DNA of 64,000 bases, taken from Pseudopyrenochaeta lycopersici. Its lineage: Eukaryota > Ascomycota > Dothideomycetes > Pleosporales > Pseudopyrenochaetaceae. Location of the stretch: NCBI GenBank assembly GCA_003313425.1, contig NHZP01000002.1, positions 496,001-560,000 on the forward strand. The letters are read 5' to 3'. Below, in pieces: positions 25,055 through 36,219 of the stretch; the first letter of the stretch is position 1; each line of letters opens with the position of its first letter. A program made the position numbers and the translations under genes. The notes under the pieces were generated by a model. It worked only from the letters and a program-made list of their open reading frames with translations, was not told the origin of the DNA and ran no database searches.

Positions 25055-25616
25055 GTTTGGATTTTCAGCGCCTCTGTAACCACAACGCAACCGGTCCGAA
25101 TATCAGCCAAGATGGAGGTGGAGTCTCGGTGCGAGCCGTCGAAATGTGGATGGCGCGATTATGCGGGTTAGTTTGATCCTGGCGCGTTTGGTGCCTTCGC
25201 CAAGTCCGACGATGTTTCTATTACCCCCAGATAACTACCCAGCTCATGAAAATTTGGTTTTCATTACCCTAAGCTTCCGAATGTAGTTTCTGTTACCCCT
25301 CGATTACTTGAATGGTTGCATTGATGACGCCTCGTGATGCTTGAAAACTTTTGAAGGTAAGCAACGAGCCAGCGATGACGTTTGCTGTAGTTCGGCGCTC
25401 CAGGATAGAAAATTCAAACGCTAGCGAAAAGTGCAACCAATCATATGTGTTCTGAGATAGATGTGGAAGCTGTCCACACAGAGAGTTATAATGCATCCAA
25501 GCAGAGATATTGATTCAAGGTTTGAAGCTACCATGGTGTTTATATTTCCCATGAGCAAATGGAACGATGCTTGGGGCTGTCAAATAACATTTGCTCAACC
25601 GCGCTCGCCGCTTCTG
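25055..25616. other. Intergenic, RTG2 promoter
   Basis: 562 bp. Contains three spaced TTACCC(C/T) motifs at 25221, 25264 and 25293 on the plus strand, which I list as a weak finding. Confidence 0.45.
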
Positions 25617-27239
25617 TTATTGTGACGGCTGAGCGGTGCGTGGAGGTCGCAGCATGCGATAGCAGTCGACTAGAAAATGCCACTCAAACCACAACACGTG
25701 CAGGATGTAGAAACCTCCAACCATGCTCATACTGGCCAACTCCCCAAGTACGCCAAATCTTGTAAGATAGCTGATGCCTGGTTTTGTCTGCATAAGCATT
25801 GGGACTACAACAGCAGGTGCCCAAGCGTTGAGTGAAGGTAGAGTCTGAAGCATGTTGAACTCAGAGCCTCTTTTCTTGAAGAAATTCTTAATGAACCAAG
25901 TATTCCAAATGATGCGCAAGCCCATATTGACTGTGTTCGCAAGCACGACACCATTGCCTCCTAATTTTAGCTGCCCAATGAAAAGCCATGCACTACATGA
26001 GAAGAGCATGAAAAAGATTCCCATAGAGACTGATTGTGCGTATAACTCTTTATTTGTGGCGACTGCGGCTACAAATGCCTCAGTTACACCATTGATTGCG
26101 AGGAAGGGAACGTAGAAACAGTACGTAGAGAGTACCTTTGCAGCGGAGGTTGCGGACCATTTTTGACCCGCGATAATTGAGAGAAGCAATGGGGCCAGTA
26201 TCGGGCCTAATGTGACGGCAAACAGCGAGATGATAGTATAGAGATGTAGAATTGTTGACAGCACCCTGGAGGCTTGAGCAAGATTTTTTTCCTGGGAAAC
26301 TTTCGGCTGTTCCGTAACATCGGAGGTGATTACAGTTTCTGAGTCTGCACAAAGCTTCGCGAACATGTTGCGGCTACTCTCCTCAATGGGCTGAAAGAGC
26401 ATTCTTGCAATAAGACCTCCATAATTGGATGCAAGAGTATAGGCGCCCTGGTCGGCAAGTGACGCCAATGCCGTGATAAGCAGTGAGTCTCCTTGGGTTA
26501 GAATATATTTCAAGGCTGATTGGAGAGTAAGGGATCCGGTGAGTCGAAGAAGAGGGGCCGAGAAGTACCTCAGGAAGGTGGGGTTCTCCTCTGTCGAATG
26601 GATCTTTTGGGGAAAGAGCGAAAATCCATCCGCTTTCGAGACAGCCCAGGTCTTGTACGAAAATACCGTGAAAAGACCCAAGGCGTAAGCCAACTGGCCG
26701 ATAGCAAAGGGCAAAACTCCAATATCGAGACAAGCTCGACTTGCTAGGATGGCAGATCCACATGTTCCAAGGCAACGAAGAAATGTAGCTGAGCTTTCTG
26801 CTGATGCTCGAACCTTATATAACAGCTTCTGCTGTACGGCCGAGAACGATGGCTCGGAAAGAAGCTCAATAACGGTGGCGAGACAATACAAAATCAACGC
26901 TTCCAGGAAGTATGGGACATCAGGCGTATCTGATTGAAGCCATATTAGGGCGAGAAGGTAGGCCAGCGGTGTACCGAAAAAGACAGCCAGGTACGACAAA
27001 TTAACGACGGCTTGGGTGCCGTGAGCCTGTCGTTGCAAGGCTACACGCAGGCTGTCACGTGCAAAGTAAAGCACGGTAATCGCGAAAAGTTCGAGTTGAG
27101 CTGACACTCCAAGTAGTTCAGGGCACAGGTATCTTAGTAGAATCTGATTGACGACGAATGTGAGCGCTCGAGAAGCAACTTGCAGGAGAATTAGAAAGGT
27201 GGCTCCTTTAGCCGAAGCAGAGAGGATAGAATTTGACAT
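25617..27239 (-). CDS. RFT1: RFT1, ER membrane protein of lipid-linked oligosaccharide assembly
   Basis: Single exon, 540 residues; 27239 is the first ATG in the frame. Many hydrophobic segments spread over the whole length indicate a polytopic membrane protein of the MOP/MATE-like superfamily. Family signatures include [20 protein letters not shown] near the start, [31 protein letters not shown], and the [16 protein letters not shown] block near the middle. RFT1 is needed for Man5GlcNAc2-PP-dolichol to be used in the ER lumen; whether it is itself the flippase is disputed. It diverges from the acetyltransferase gene over 275 bp. Confidence 0.95.
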   Translation of the reverse strand: MSNSILSASAKGATFLILLQVASRALTFVVNQILLRYLCPELLGVSAQLELFAITVLYFARDSLRVALQRQAHGTQAVVNLSYLAVFFGTPLAYLLALIWLQSDTPDVPYFLEALILYCLATVIELLSEPSFSAVQQKLLYKVRASAESSATFLRCLGTCGSAILASRACLDIGVLPFAIGQLAYALGLFTVFSYKTWAVSKADGFSLFPQKIHSTEENPTFLRYFSAPLLRLTGSLTLQSALKYILTQGDSLLITALASLADQGAYTLASNYGGLIARMLFQPIEESSRNMFAKLCADSETVITSDVTEQPKVSQEKNLAQASRVLSTILHLYTIISLFAVTLGPILAPLLLSIIAGQKWSATSAAKVLSTYCFYVPFLAINGVTEAFVAAVATNKELYAQSVSMGIFFMLFSCSAWLFIGQLKLGGNGVVLANTVNMGLRIIWNTWFIKNFFKKRGSEFNMLQTLPSLNAWAPAVVVPMLMQTKPGISYLTRFGVLGELASMSMVGGFYILHVLWFEWHFLVDCYRMLRPPRTAQPSQ

Positions 27240-27514
27240 GGTCGGTGCCTGAAGACGAGCGAAAGCGACAGACAAAGTTCAGAAATAGCTCTCGAAACAG
27301 GTCAGGATATCATGTTGATTGGATCAGGTTGTCGATGCGGTGAGGCGGAGAGCTGTGTGTTGCAGTTCGACACTAACTTGTCTAAGAGCGGCTAGCCGAT
27401 TGCCTCTCCAAGGATTACAGCACGAGCTTACAGAACGATCCGACTCTGGGATTCAGCGCACACCTCGCTGCACAATGGTTCTTTACTTGATTTTCGCCGT
27501 TGGAGCTGGAAAAG

Positions 27515-28298
27515 ATGGTGGTTGTCGACCCAAAAACTGTGACGAAGACTGAGAGGCTGCTCTTGCGGCCGTTGAGTTTGGACGATGCAGAAGATGTTCT
27601 ATTGATGCGCCAGCATCCAGAGGTCATGAAGCACACGTAAGTACCTTGTGCAAGATTAGATCACCTGGAATTGCCTTGGGATACCCAAGGCAATGCTTTC
27701 AAAGGCTCTTATAGCTATCCAGGCTATTCTGTACCAGAGCTGACGCTGGGCCAGGTCGATATTAGCTTCAGACGATATAGAAACAACCAAAGCATGGATC
27801 CAAGGCGTGAGCGAATATGAGGCCCCCTCTACATCATCGCTCAATAGGACTAACTAGTAGTTCCAGTGTTTTCAGAGCGCCATCAATTGGAATTTCGCCA
27901 TTGAACTTCTACCATCCTCCAGCTCCACCTCCCGCCCCACGTCGCAGCCGACGCCCACATCCTCCCAACCACGCGTCATCGGCCTCATAGGCGCAGTTCG
28001 TGCCCCGGAGATCGGCTACATGTTCAATGTTGATACCTGGGGCAAGGGCTATGCCACTGAAGCTCTTCGAGCGTTCATGCCGCTGTTCTTTGACCACTTT
28101 TCTGGAGGCGAGCGCGAGAGATTTGAATTTGCGGAAGCACACACGGACACAGAGCTTATTGCTAGTCAGAATGTGCTCTCCAAAGCAGGATTCAAGCTGC
28201 ACGAGCACAGGGAGAAGGACTTCGAGAATCCAACGTTAGGGTGGAGGGATACGCTGGTCTATCGAATGTATCGTCCCAAGGTAAAGGATATGGTGTAA
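27515..28298 (+). CDS. GNAT-family N-acetyltransferase (RimJ/RimL-like)
   Basis: Exons 27515-27636, 27755-27806 and 27867-28298; introns of 118 and 60 bp; 201 residues. The second intron has donor GTGAGC, branch ACTAAC and acceptor CCAG, and joins KAWIQG to CFQSAINWNFAIELL, which restores the usual family order. TERLLLRPLSLDDAEDVL at the start, the acetyl-CoA-binding WGKGYATEAL and the closing SQNVLSKAGFKLHE are typical of GNAT acetyltransferases acting on N-termini or small molecules. The substrate is unknown. It converges on the P450 gene with 219 bp between stops. Confidence 0.85.
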
Positions 28299-28517
28299 TT
28301 GTGGAATATCTGCCAATCAGACAATGCAGATTCACGAGAAATCTCGTACTGTAAGGCAGACAGGATCTTGATTGATCCACCACTGGACGCTTAGAAATCG
28401 CACAAAGATAATCAAAAGGCTAGATTTTGAGGTTCGTGGCTCATGACAATCGTATGAATGCTTCAAGACGACCATAACACTATCCTTAGTTCTCTTCCAC
28501 TCCAAGCAATCCAATAT

Positions 28518-30197
28518 TTAGTAGAAAACAACCTTGACCTCCTTAGCTGGTTGCAGCACGATATCCGCATGCAATCCCGGCTCTATGCCATTCATCTTGT
28601 TCTCCACTCTTTCAAAACGCTGGAATAATCTTACCAGCGTATACCCCATTTCAGTTAACGCAAACTGCTGGCCGATACAAATGCGCGGTCCTCCGTTGAA
28701 TGGCACATATTGCCATGACTTTGGTGTCCAACCATTCCACCTCTCAGGTACGAATTTGTCGACGGGCGGAAATCCGGACTCAAGTGGCGGGTAAAGATCA
28801 ACACGGCGCTGCATGACCAGTGTGGAGTAGCCGATTGGTGTCCCCTTCAGAATTCCGATAGGCTGTTGGCCGTCTTTGCCGCCACCAGTGGGGAGCGTAG
28901 AGTCCTTCAGTGAGATACGGACGTTGTATGGGACCACGGGGTAGAGACGCAGGGTCTCATTCAGTATGTGCTGTAGATATTTCATGTTCTTGAGATCCTC
29001 GTATGTTGGCGTCCGGCCTAGGCCAACTGTATGGACAATTTCCTGTCGCAATTTGGCTGTTATGATTGGGTCCATGGAAAGGTGATAGATCGCCCATGTA
29101 AGTGTGCAGGCTGTTGTGTCACGACCAGCAAGAAGGATGGAAACCAACTGATCACGCAGCATATCTCGATCACGAGTGTAAGCTGCGATGGCGTGGAGGA
29201 ATGTGTAGCCTTCATCATGACTTGTCTTCTCCTCTAACTCCTTTGGCGAGAGGGCGAGAGCCTTTTCTATGAACGTGCTCACGAAGTCATTGATTATCTT
29301 AATGGAGTCATAAAACCCCATATACTTCCGGGGAACCAACCAATTCAGTGGTCTAAGTAGATATTAGTGGTGTCTCCCAATGGTCAGTAACAGTACGTAC
29401 CCAACTCTGGCAATAATACTCTGTACACGCTGTGCGTTGTAGAAAGCATCCGCGAACAAAGTCTGGGGATGTATTAAACTATCCACACTCTTGCCGAGCA
29501 AGAAGTGCGTAGCAGCATCCAGAGTAAACCTAAACATCATATCGAGTGTGTCAATCTCCTGACCCTGCCCAATTCGAGACAGGAGGACCTGAGTATGCTC
29601 TTCGAAAATGTCAATATCGCTGAGCCGATCCTTGATAAATTGTGGTCGAATCAGCTGGCGCGAGTTGTGCCATAGCTGGCCATCGGTTGTGAAAATGCCT
29701 GGACATAAAGATCAGCATGCTGGATCGTCCCTATTCCATCGCTGTTTATGCCTGCTTTTCCCGCTTCTCCTCATCTCACCACCGCAAATTTACATACCAT
29801 TTCCTAGGAATGCGTGCCAGTCTTCTCTAAATTTTTCTCCCTTGCCATAGTCCTTAAATTGCGTCGCCAGAATCGCTTTTATATTTTCGGGGTCCGCAGT
29901 AAGGATAACCCTCTGGCCCACACCTGCCTCAATGGTATACCGACCAGGCCCACACCATTTATTAAACATACCGGTCCACATCTCGTAAGTTCGGTCATTC
30001 AAAGCATAGCTGACGGCCTCGTACGCCATATCGAGTCCCCATGGTGCATATGACGTTCGGTACGGTGCCCGAGCGCCGAGCTTGCGAATTCGAGAATCAA
30101 CATAGAGTGCTGTGGCGATCCTATAAACCACATATAGGATAGCGACGGCTCCAAGGAAGTACGGTGTCGTGAGCTGGGTGCTTTTGAGATCAACCAT
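28518..30197 (-). CDS. Cytochrome P450, CYP52-like (alkane/fatty-acid hydroxylase type)
   Basis: Exons 29798-30197, 29401-29698 and 28518-29352; introns of 99 and 48 bp; 510 residues. An N-terminal hydrophobic anchor (FLGAVAILYVVYRIATALYV) places it in the ER membrane. Hallmarks: I-helix AGRDTTA (about 308-314), ExxR as ETLR (365-368), PERW, and heme-binding FNGGPRICIG with Cys about 458. The GQLWHNSRQLIRPQF and DRLSDIDIFEEHTQ segments and the overall order match the CYP52/CYP63/CYP539 group, whose characterised members omega-hydroxylate alkanes and fatty acids. The exact family and substrate cannot be assigned by eye. No other biosynthetic cluster genes lie next to it. Confidence 0.92.
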
Positions 30198-31734
30198 GGT
30201 GTGTTTTGTCTCAGGAGCTTAATTAGGCTTCGACGAGGGTAGGCATACCATAAGTACGAACGTGCGTTTGGCAAGCTTTGCGTCACACTAGATTAAACAA
30301 AGACAAAGCAGTCAACTGACTTTGGATCTCGGGATTGTCAAGAAATCCGAATTAGGCCCAGCAGATTTAAAGGCAGGAATCCCCAACTACCGAGAACTCA
30401 TATGGATCATCCAGTCAATTTGGACATCAGTGATAACGCGTTGGGTCCGTACATCGTCCGAGAATGCTCTTTGGTTGTTGCATGTGCATGCCCACTTCGC
30501 ACCTCGGTATGACATGCCTGAGTTTTGGCGTCGCAAGAGTCGCTAATTTCGATGTAGTTAAGCAGAGGACAGGGTCGCATATGGAATAGGACTGCGCAAG
30601 GGGTTCGTGTAGCTACCTAGCATATTGAGAAAGCGGGGAAGGTAGCCAGGATGGCAAATGGGCATAGCTTCGTGACATGCATCGTCCGGGGTGGATCGCG
30701 GAAATCTTGGCCTTTCCGAAAGCCGAGGCCGAGGAGTCGGGCTTACTGTTGCTACGTTCATCAAGGCTGTAACCAAACTGCAATGATGTGAGCTGCTGCT
30801 TGTGAATATCCATTGAGGCCATCATTGCGACGAGTATATTGTGCCATTGCCTTAGGAAACAAGCTCTAGAGACTCATGCACAGTCCCTACACATATATAC
30901 AAGAAATCATAAGAAAATTATATAGAAATAAAGATGGTGTGTAAAAGGTAAGACTACATCTACTTTAAGCTGCTATATTACCTCTTTACTGGAAGTGCAA
31001 AGAGTACTGCACTGCTGCCAGGGCTGCTAAGCTGCTAAGGGTACTGAAGTACTTCAAGGGTTGCTAAGCCGCTAAGGGTGCTGAACTGCCGCTAAGGGCC
31101 TGAATTGCTGCCGAGGGTGCTGAGCTGCTACTACCAATTATTATACATGTCCTTTACCTTGAGCTATGGTAGTTCAGCACTCTAAGTAATAGCAGTGTAG
31201 CGCTCTTAGCAGCTTCTAGCGAAGAGGCAACATGCTAGCCTTACCTTATGGAAAAACATATTTTCTTCTTAGGTATGTGAAGCCATTGTTCCTATTATAG
31301 TTATTAATTCATTAATTAAATATATCTGGACTTTAGAGTAGACAAGGAGAGAAATCTAAACCCAATGTTTTGATTTTCTCAAACTCTAAAAATCTAATGC
31401 TCTTGACTAAGTAGCCGCTTTAGAATAACCGTGCCCCACCATACAGCCCAATGGCCCCAACAGAGCCACAGGTCTCACCTTCACTATCCAACCCACCTAT
31501 CTACGATACAAACCGCAAAAGAATCTCGTCCTGTACTTTTGATAAAGCCCTATCATAAGGACGATCGGTTGGCTGCGTCTGGAACCTCGCAACTATTGAA
31601 TGAGCCTGCGTTTGCCTACGTCAGCCTCTATCACATTGCAGTGCCGTGTATGGGGGTGAACTTTCAAACAATTGGGTACCAAGTTGTCAATTTGGACACA
31701 ATTTTGTTGTATTCAAACTCCCAGATCGACCGTA
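30198..31734. other. AT-rich intergenic region with degenerate repeats
   Basis: About 1.5 kb between divergent P450 and hexosaminidase genes. 30.89-31.42 kb is visibly AT-rich compared with the flanks and contains the inverted-repeat element listed separately. No gene seen. Confidence 0.5.
31011..31213. repeat. Degenerate direct and inverted repeat (GCTGCTAAGGGTGCTGAACT-like)
   Basis: Left arm 31011-31132 has about four imperfect copies of a unit close to GCTAAGGGTGCTGAA, separated by roughly 20-40 bp and differing largely by transitions. Right arm 31168-31213 carries the same core in reverse complement (AGTTCAGCACTCTAAGTAAT...CTTAGCAGC). The whole could fold into a hairpin. Consistent with a decayed MITE-like element, but there is no clear target-site duplication. 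Confidence 0.55.
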
Positions 31735-33754
31735 ATGAGATCTTTTAATTCTGTTCTGTTGTTCACAACATCGGTCACCGCCATCTGGCCTGTTCCGTCT
31801 GCATATGAGCACGGAGATATTGCACTGTGGATATCAGAGCATGTTTCTTTTAATTGGTACAAGACTGGCACAGGAAATGTAGATTCAGTCACAGAGCCAG
31901 ACGATAGGCAGAATCCGTTGATGTTCGCGTCGAATGCCGATGTAAGCCCTGGTCAGAAGCATAGCCATGGCAGACTGAAGCTTCACAAACGCTACACCGA
32001 ACCCTCCTCAGATGACTGCAGCTATAATGGAACGTGCGAAGTAGTATCAGGCGACGATATAATCGACCATGCCATCAATTCCGCCTGGAAGACGATCTTC
32101 AACAAATATCTGTACCCTTGGAAATTCCGCCCTCGAGACTGGGAAGAGCCATCTCCAGATTCCAGGGCGACATACATTTCTCGTATCGACATTCAAGTCC
32201 TCTGTGTTGACACAGCAGATGTTGCAAAACCTCTCGCCGGCGAAGTCGATGAATCATACAGCCTCATTTTGACTAAAGAAGGCGTGGCAACGATCACTGC
32301 AAACTCGAGCATAGGCATCGCAAGGGGTCTGACGACCTTTACACAACTCTTCTATGCACATTCGAACGGACAGGATGTATATACGCCGCTTGCACCCTTG
32401 AGCGTCTATGACGCACCAAAATTCCCGCACCGTGGGATCAATCTAGACGTGTCAAGGAACTACTTCCCAGTCAAAGATATAAAGCGGCAAATCGACGCTT
32501 TGGCATATAATAAAATGAACCGTTTCCATCTCCACGTTACAGACTCACAATCCTGGCCCCTGGAAATTCCTTCCATACCTGAATTATCAGAGAAAGGTGC
32601 ATTCCGGCCAAGCCTTGTCTACACCGCAAAGGACTTCAAGGACATTCAACGTCACGCAGCAATCCAGGGTGTTGAGGTGATTACGGAGATTGATATGCCT
32701 GGACATACTTCGAGCATTCATCATTCGTTCCCGGAGCTCATCGCGGCATTTAACGTACAGCCGAATTGGAATACATATGCGGCTGAACCACCCTCCGGAA
32801 CACTGAAACTGAACTCCACTGCTGTTTATGCTTTCCTGGAAGCTCTTTTTGATGATCTTCTTCCCCGGGTATACCCATATTCCTCTTACTTTCATACTGG
32901 CGGTGATGAAGTAAACATGAATGCCTATACACTAGACGAAACAGTGAACAGTAGCGATTTTGCGATTTTGCAGCCTCTTATGCAGAAATTCATCGATCAA
33001 ATCCATGACCAAGTGCGCGCCATGGGCCTCACTCCTGTGGTATGGGAGGAGATGCTGCTACAATGGAAGCTCTCTCTTGGAGACGATGTCATCATTCAAT
33101 CGTGGCGGAGTGATGAAGCGGTCGCTAAGATTGTACAAAGTGGTTACAAGGCATTGGTCGGAAATTATAACTATTGGGTAAGCTCCAAAGTTTCCCTGGG
33201 GAGTCCAAAGATGAGCAACCGCAATTGACCATACGTGATAGTATCTCGATTGTGGAAAGGGGCAGTGGCTGGACCTCGACCCCTCCATTTCTTCCCATAT
33301 CTGGCCATACAATGACTATTGCGCGCCCTGTACGTACAATTGTATTCAATCAACATGCCCAAGCCCACGTTCTATGCTAACTCCGCATCCTCATCTGTTA
33401 GTTCACAACTGGCGCCTCGTCTACTCCTATGATCCGCTCGCCGGCATTCCCGAAGAGTACCACTACCTTGTCATTGGGGGTGAAGCACACATGTGGGCAG
33501 AGCAGACTGACCCAGTAAACATTGATCAGATGATTTGGCCTCGCGCCTCAGCTGTAGCAGAAATACTGTGGTCGGGCGCCAAAGACGCGCAAGGAAACAA
33601 TAGAAGCCAGATCGAAGCGTCTCCACGGCTAAGTGAGATGCGAGAGAGACTAGTTAACTTAGGTGTGGGCGCAGAACCCATACAGATGCCATACTGTCTT
33701 ATGGAAAATGAGGCTGGGACGAAGCCGCAGTGTCATTTGGGATGGACGGAGTAA
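31735..33754 (+). CDS. Secreted beta-N-acetylhexosaminidase, GH20
   Basis: Exons 31735-33177, 33242-33329 and 33402-33754; introns of 64 and 72 bp; 627 residues. It begins with a signal peptide (MRSFNSVLLFTTSVTAI). The hexosaminidase N-terminal domain follows, then the GH20 barrel: HRGINLDVSRNYFPV, MNRFHLHVTDSQSWPLEIP, EIDMPGHT, and the catalytic Asp-Glu pair in HTGGDEVN. The exon order is confirmed by YNYW joining to YLDCGKGQWLDLDP and NDYCAP joining to HNWRLVYSYDPLAG. The end reads WAEQTDPVNIDQMIWPRASA. It releases terminal GlcNAc from chito-oligosaccharides and glycans outside the cell. It stands alone; no chitinase gene is adjacent. Confidence 0.95.
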
Positions 33755-34419
33755 TGCTGCTCAGCGAGGTTGTAAGTGTTTATGCAACTTGTATGTGCGT
33801 TTAATCGACATGAAACTAAAAGGAAACATTTATACTGTGAATTTTCATATTTTGAACGCGCCATTCAAGCATGCGGGGTTGGTTGTGTTTGTATCTTAAA
33901 TACTGAGAGCTGCGAATTAACGCCCAGACTTTAGGGTTTGGCATGATAGCTCCACGAAATTGCACTTAGTACAATAGTTTGCACGTCTAACTCGGCCTGT
34001 TCCCTTTGATGAAGGGGCTCTTGGGCTCAATAATCGGGTTATCTAGCACATCAATAGCTCAGTGAGCGCAGGTATATCCGCACTAGAGTATGATTGATTT
34101 ACGGGGTGGTAAGGTATGTAGATGAGTTATATAGTACAAAGAGACCAATAAGAAGCGAAATCTATTTAGAATTCGCCCAATAGTTCAAGGTATCGTAGAG
34201 GTGCCGAAAAGCGAGAGTGAAGAAACGCCCATCAAAGGCTATATCCAAACCATAAAGCCGTCATCCGTTGTGCAAGTAATGCGACTATGCCATGTTCCTA
34301 CTCCAATCTTCATGCTCATGTTGTAATCGTTCTATGCCAAAAGTCGTGAGAGTTCCCCGGCCTTATATCATCATCCGGCTTCTTGTATCGTAGCAACACA
34401 CTCCAGGTTCGGTAGCCAT
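33755..34419. other. Intergenic, convergent 3' flanks
   Basis: 665 bp between two convergent genes; AT-moderate. A TAGCTCAGTGAGCGCAG stretch near 34055 recalls a tRNA D-arm, but no T-arm or acceptor pairing follows. Confidence 0.5.
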
Positions 34420-36219
34420 CTATGCCTCACCAGCAAGCACACTACCACTCCCAACACTACCCCCGAGATCCCAATAATTTCGTCCGGACCCGCTACTCCT
34501 CTTACTCTTCTTCGTGCTTTGACTGGCGCAGCTGCTACTACTCCTCAGTTTCTGGTGCCTCAGCGCATTCTGTGGCGTAAAGTACGTGCGATATGTGGTG
34601 TCTTTCCGCACATCCTTCCGCCTCGTCTCCCTCGGATGCATATCGGACGACGTCGGGAGTCCTCTATCCGTCGTCCTACTTACCAAAGGGTGATTTTGTC
34701 TGATAATAGCAGCCCGACGAGCGGAGTTGATACCTTCATCGGCGCCGATGGCTGAGGGTGCACTAGAAGCTTTTCGTTGTTGTTGGGAGGATATGCTAGA
34801 CCGACGAGAGGAGAAACGCTTCATGAGGAAGTTGAAAATCATTGTGACATCAAGCTCACGCTCCCAGTACTCACGCTCACGTGCCAGATCTTCGGCGAGA
34901 TTTGCAGTAGAGTGGGTAGGTGCGCGAAAGGAATCCAAAGGGTCAACTTCAGAAGGCTCTTCTTCGATGCCCCACAGAGAAGCCTCGCTGTACGCATGTG
35001 ATGTCGTGGGGAAAGTTGGGGCGAATTGGGCCGATGCGGGGGATGGCGCAGACGGCTGTGAAGTAGTTGGACGTGAGGATGCGAGGTCGGTCGTGAGGAT
35101 TGGGTTCGATATTTTTGATGTCAAACCGACGTAATCTGGAGCTGATTGCGTGCGCTGGTATGTAGAAAAGGCGCCGGGATGTTCAGACAGCTGATTTACT
35201 AAAATGCCAAGCTCTTGTGCGACTCGTTCGAGGAGTTTTGTCTGCCAACTCTCTTCAGACAATGCAGATACATCTATACCGGCATCTTGGAGGGTTTTTT
35301 CGGCAGAGCGTTCGACTGGAGAGCCAGGCTTGGGTGTCATGGCTTCCTCGGGCAGTGCTTCACCGAAAATGACTGAAAGCGTGTCTTCATCAAGCCCAAT
35401 GAGATCACGTATGACCCTTCTTGTTATTCGTTGCCAGAAGGACAAAGTCTCTGTGCATTCCTCAGAGGACTCGCTTTGGGCATCCGATACAGATCGGGCT
35501 ACTGGTGATGTGGTGCTGGTTGTATCCTGCGGTGTGCTGTCTATCCGACTTCGTGCAGCGCTGACCATACTCATCCGTCGCCTCCGTCTGGTCTCTTTCT
35601 CGATCTCTTCTAGTAGTGCTTTGCTCTGCTCTAGTCGCCACTTCTCAATGCGCTGCCGCCTTTCCTGCTCTGAGGTCACGTCCTCGGCGTCCTCGAGTAC
35701 GGTAAAGTGCCGCTGTACGCTGGAGCGCCGTCTAAGAGTACGTCTTCGCGGTCGCTCGAACTGCCACATGTGCTCGTGCATGGCTGCATCAGGCTGGAAC
35801 TCGCCCAAGCCATCGTGGGTGGGCAGTACAGTGTCACCGCTCTGCTGCAGCCTGTTCGCTGGCACGCCATGCTCAGAGGGCTCATGGAAGGCGTGCAGGC
35901 CATCGTCCAAGCTGTCCAACTCTTCCTCTGTGCCCAAGAATGTGCCGGCATCGTCGTCCTGGTCTGATTGGGCAGCTGTGTCGAGAGAGCCGAACTCGCT
36001 GAAGCGTGACAGGCCCGCTGTCCTTGGAGTGCGTTCGGTCGAGGTAGTATGTGTTCGAGCAGTGGTGGACGGCGCGACGGGCGAGAAGAGAACCCACTCC
36101 TCGGACTGCTCTAGAGACCGCTTGAGCTGGGATGTGCCCGTGGTGACTTCGGCGGGTTCTGGGGCATGGTAGGACAGCCGTCGCGAGCTCTGCGGCCTGT
36201 GTTGTTGTATGAAGGCCAT
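34420..36219 (-). CDS. Conserved-looking fungal protein of unknown function
   Basis: Single exon, 599 residues. Mostly low-complexity (Ser/Thr, Arg-rich patches), with blocks that look constrained: SEEWVLFSP (39-47), RTPRTAGLSRFSEFGSLDT (63-81), a charged helix at 183-216 likely to form a coiled coil, SFWQRITRRVIRDLIGLDED (260-279), EREYWERELDVTMIFNFLMK (about two thirds along) and NYWDLGGSVGSG near the C-terminus. No signal peptide and no clear membrane span. I do not recognise a domain. The length, lack of stops and good ATG support a real gene; the function is unknown. Confidence 0.82.
   Translation of the reverse strand: MAFIQQHRPQSSRRLSYHAPEPAEVTTGTSQLKRSLEQSEEWVLFSPVAPSTTARTHTTSTERTPRTAGLSRFSEFGSLDTAAQSDQDDDAGTFLGTEEELDSLDDGLHAFHEPSEHGVPANRLQQSGDTVLPTHDGLGEFQPDAAMHEHMWQFERPRRRTLRRRSSVQRHFTVLEDAEDVTSEQERRQRIEKWRLEQSKALLEEIEKETRRRRRMSMVSAARSRIDSTPQDTTSTTSPVARSVSDAQSESSEECTETLSFWQRITRRVIRDLIGLDEDTLSVIFGEALPEEAMTPKPGSPVERSAEKTLQDAGIDVSALSEESWQTKLLERVAQELGILVNQLSEHPGAFSTYQRTQSAPDYVGLTSKISNPILTTDLASSRPTTSQPSAPSPASAQFAPTFPTTSHAYSEASLWGIEEEPSEVDPLDSFRAPTHSTANLAEDLAREREYWERELDVTMIFNFLMKRFSSRRSSISSQQQRKASSAPSAIGADEGINSARRAAIIRQNHPLVSRTTDRGLPTSSDMHPRETRRKDVRKDTTYRTYFTPQNALRHQKLRSSSSCASQSTKKSKRSSGSGRNYWDLGGSVGSGSVLAGEA

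Noticed and set aside
34050..34110. tRNA-like TAGCTCAGTGAGCGCAG
   Set aside because: No T-arm (GTTCRANNC) and no matching acceptor stem nearby.
35204..36172. 322-codon frame antisense to the unknown 599-residue protein
   Set aside because: Ser/Arg/Val-rich shadow without motifs; the minus frame has the better start and blocks.
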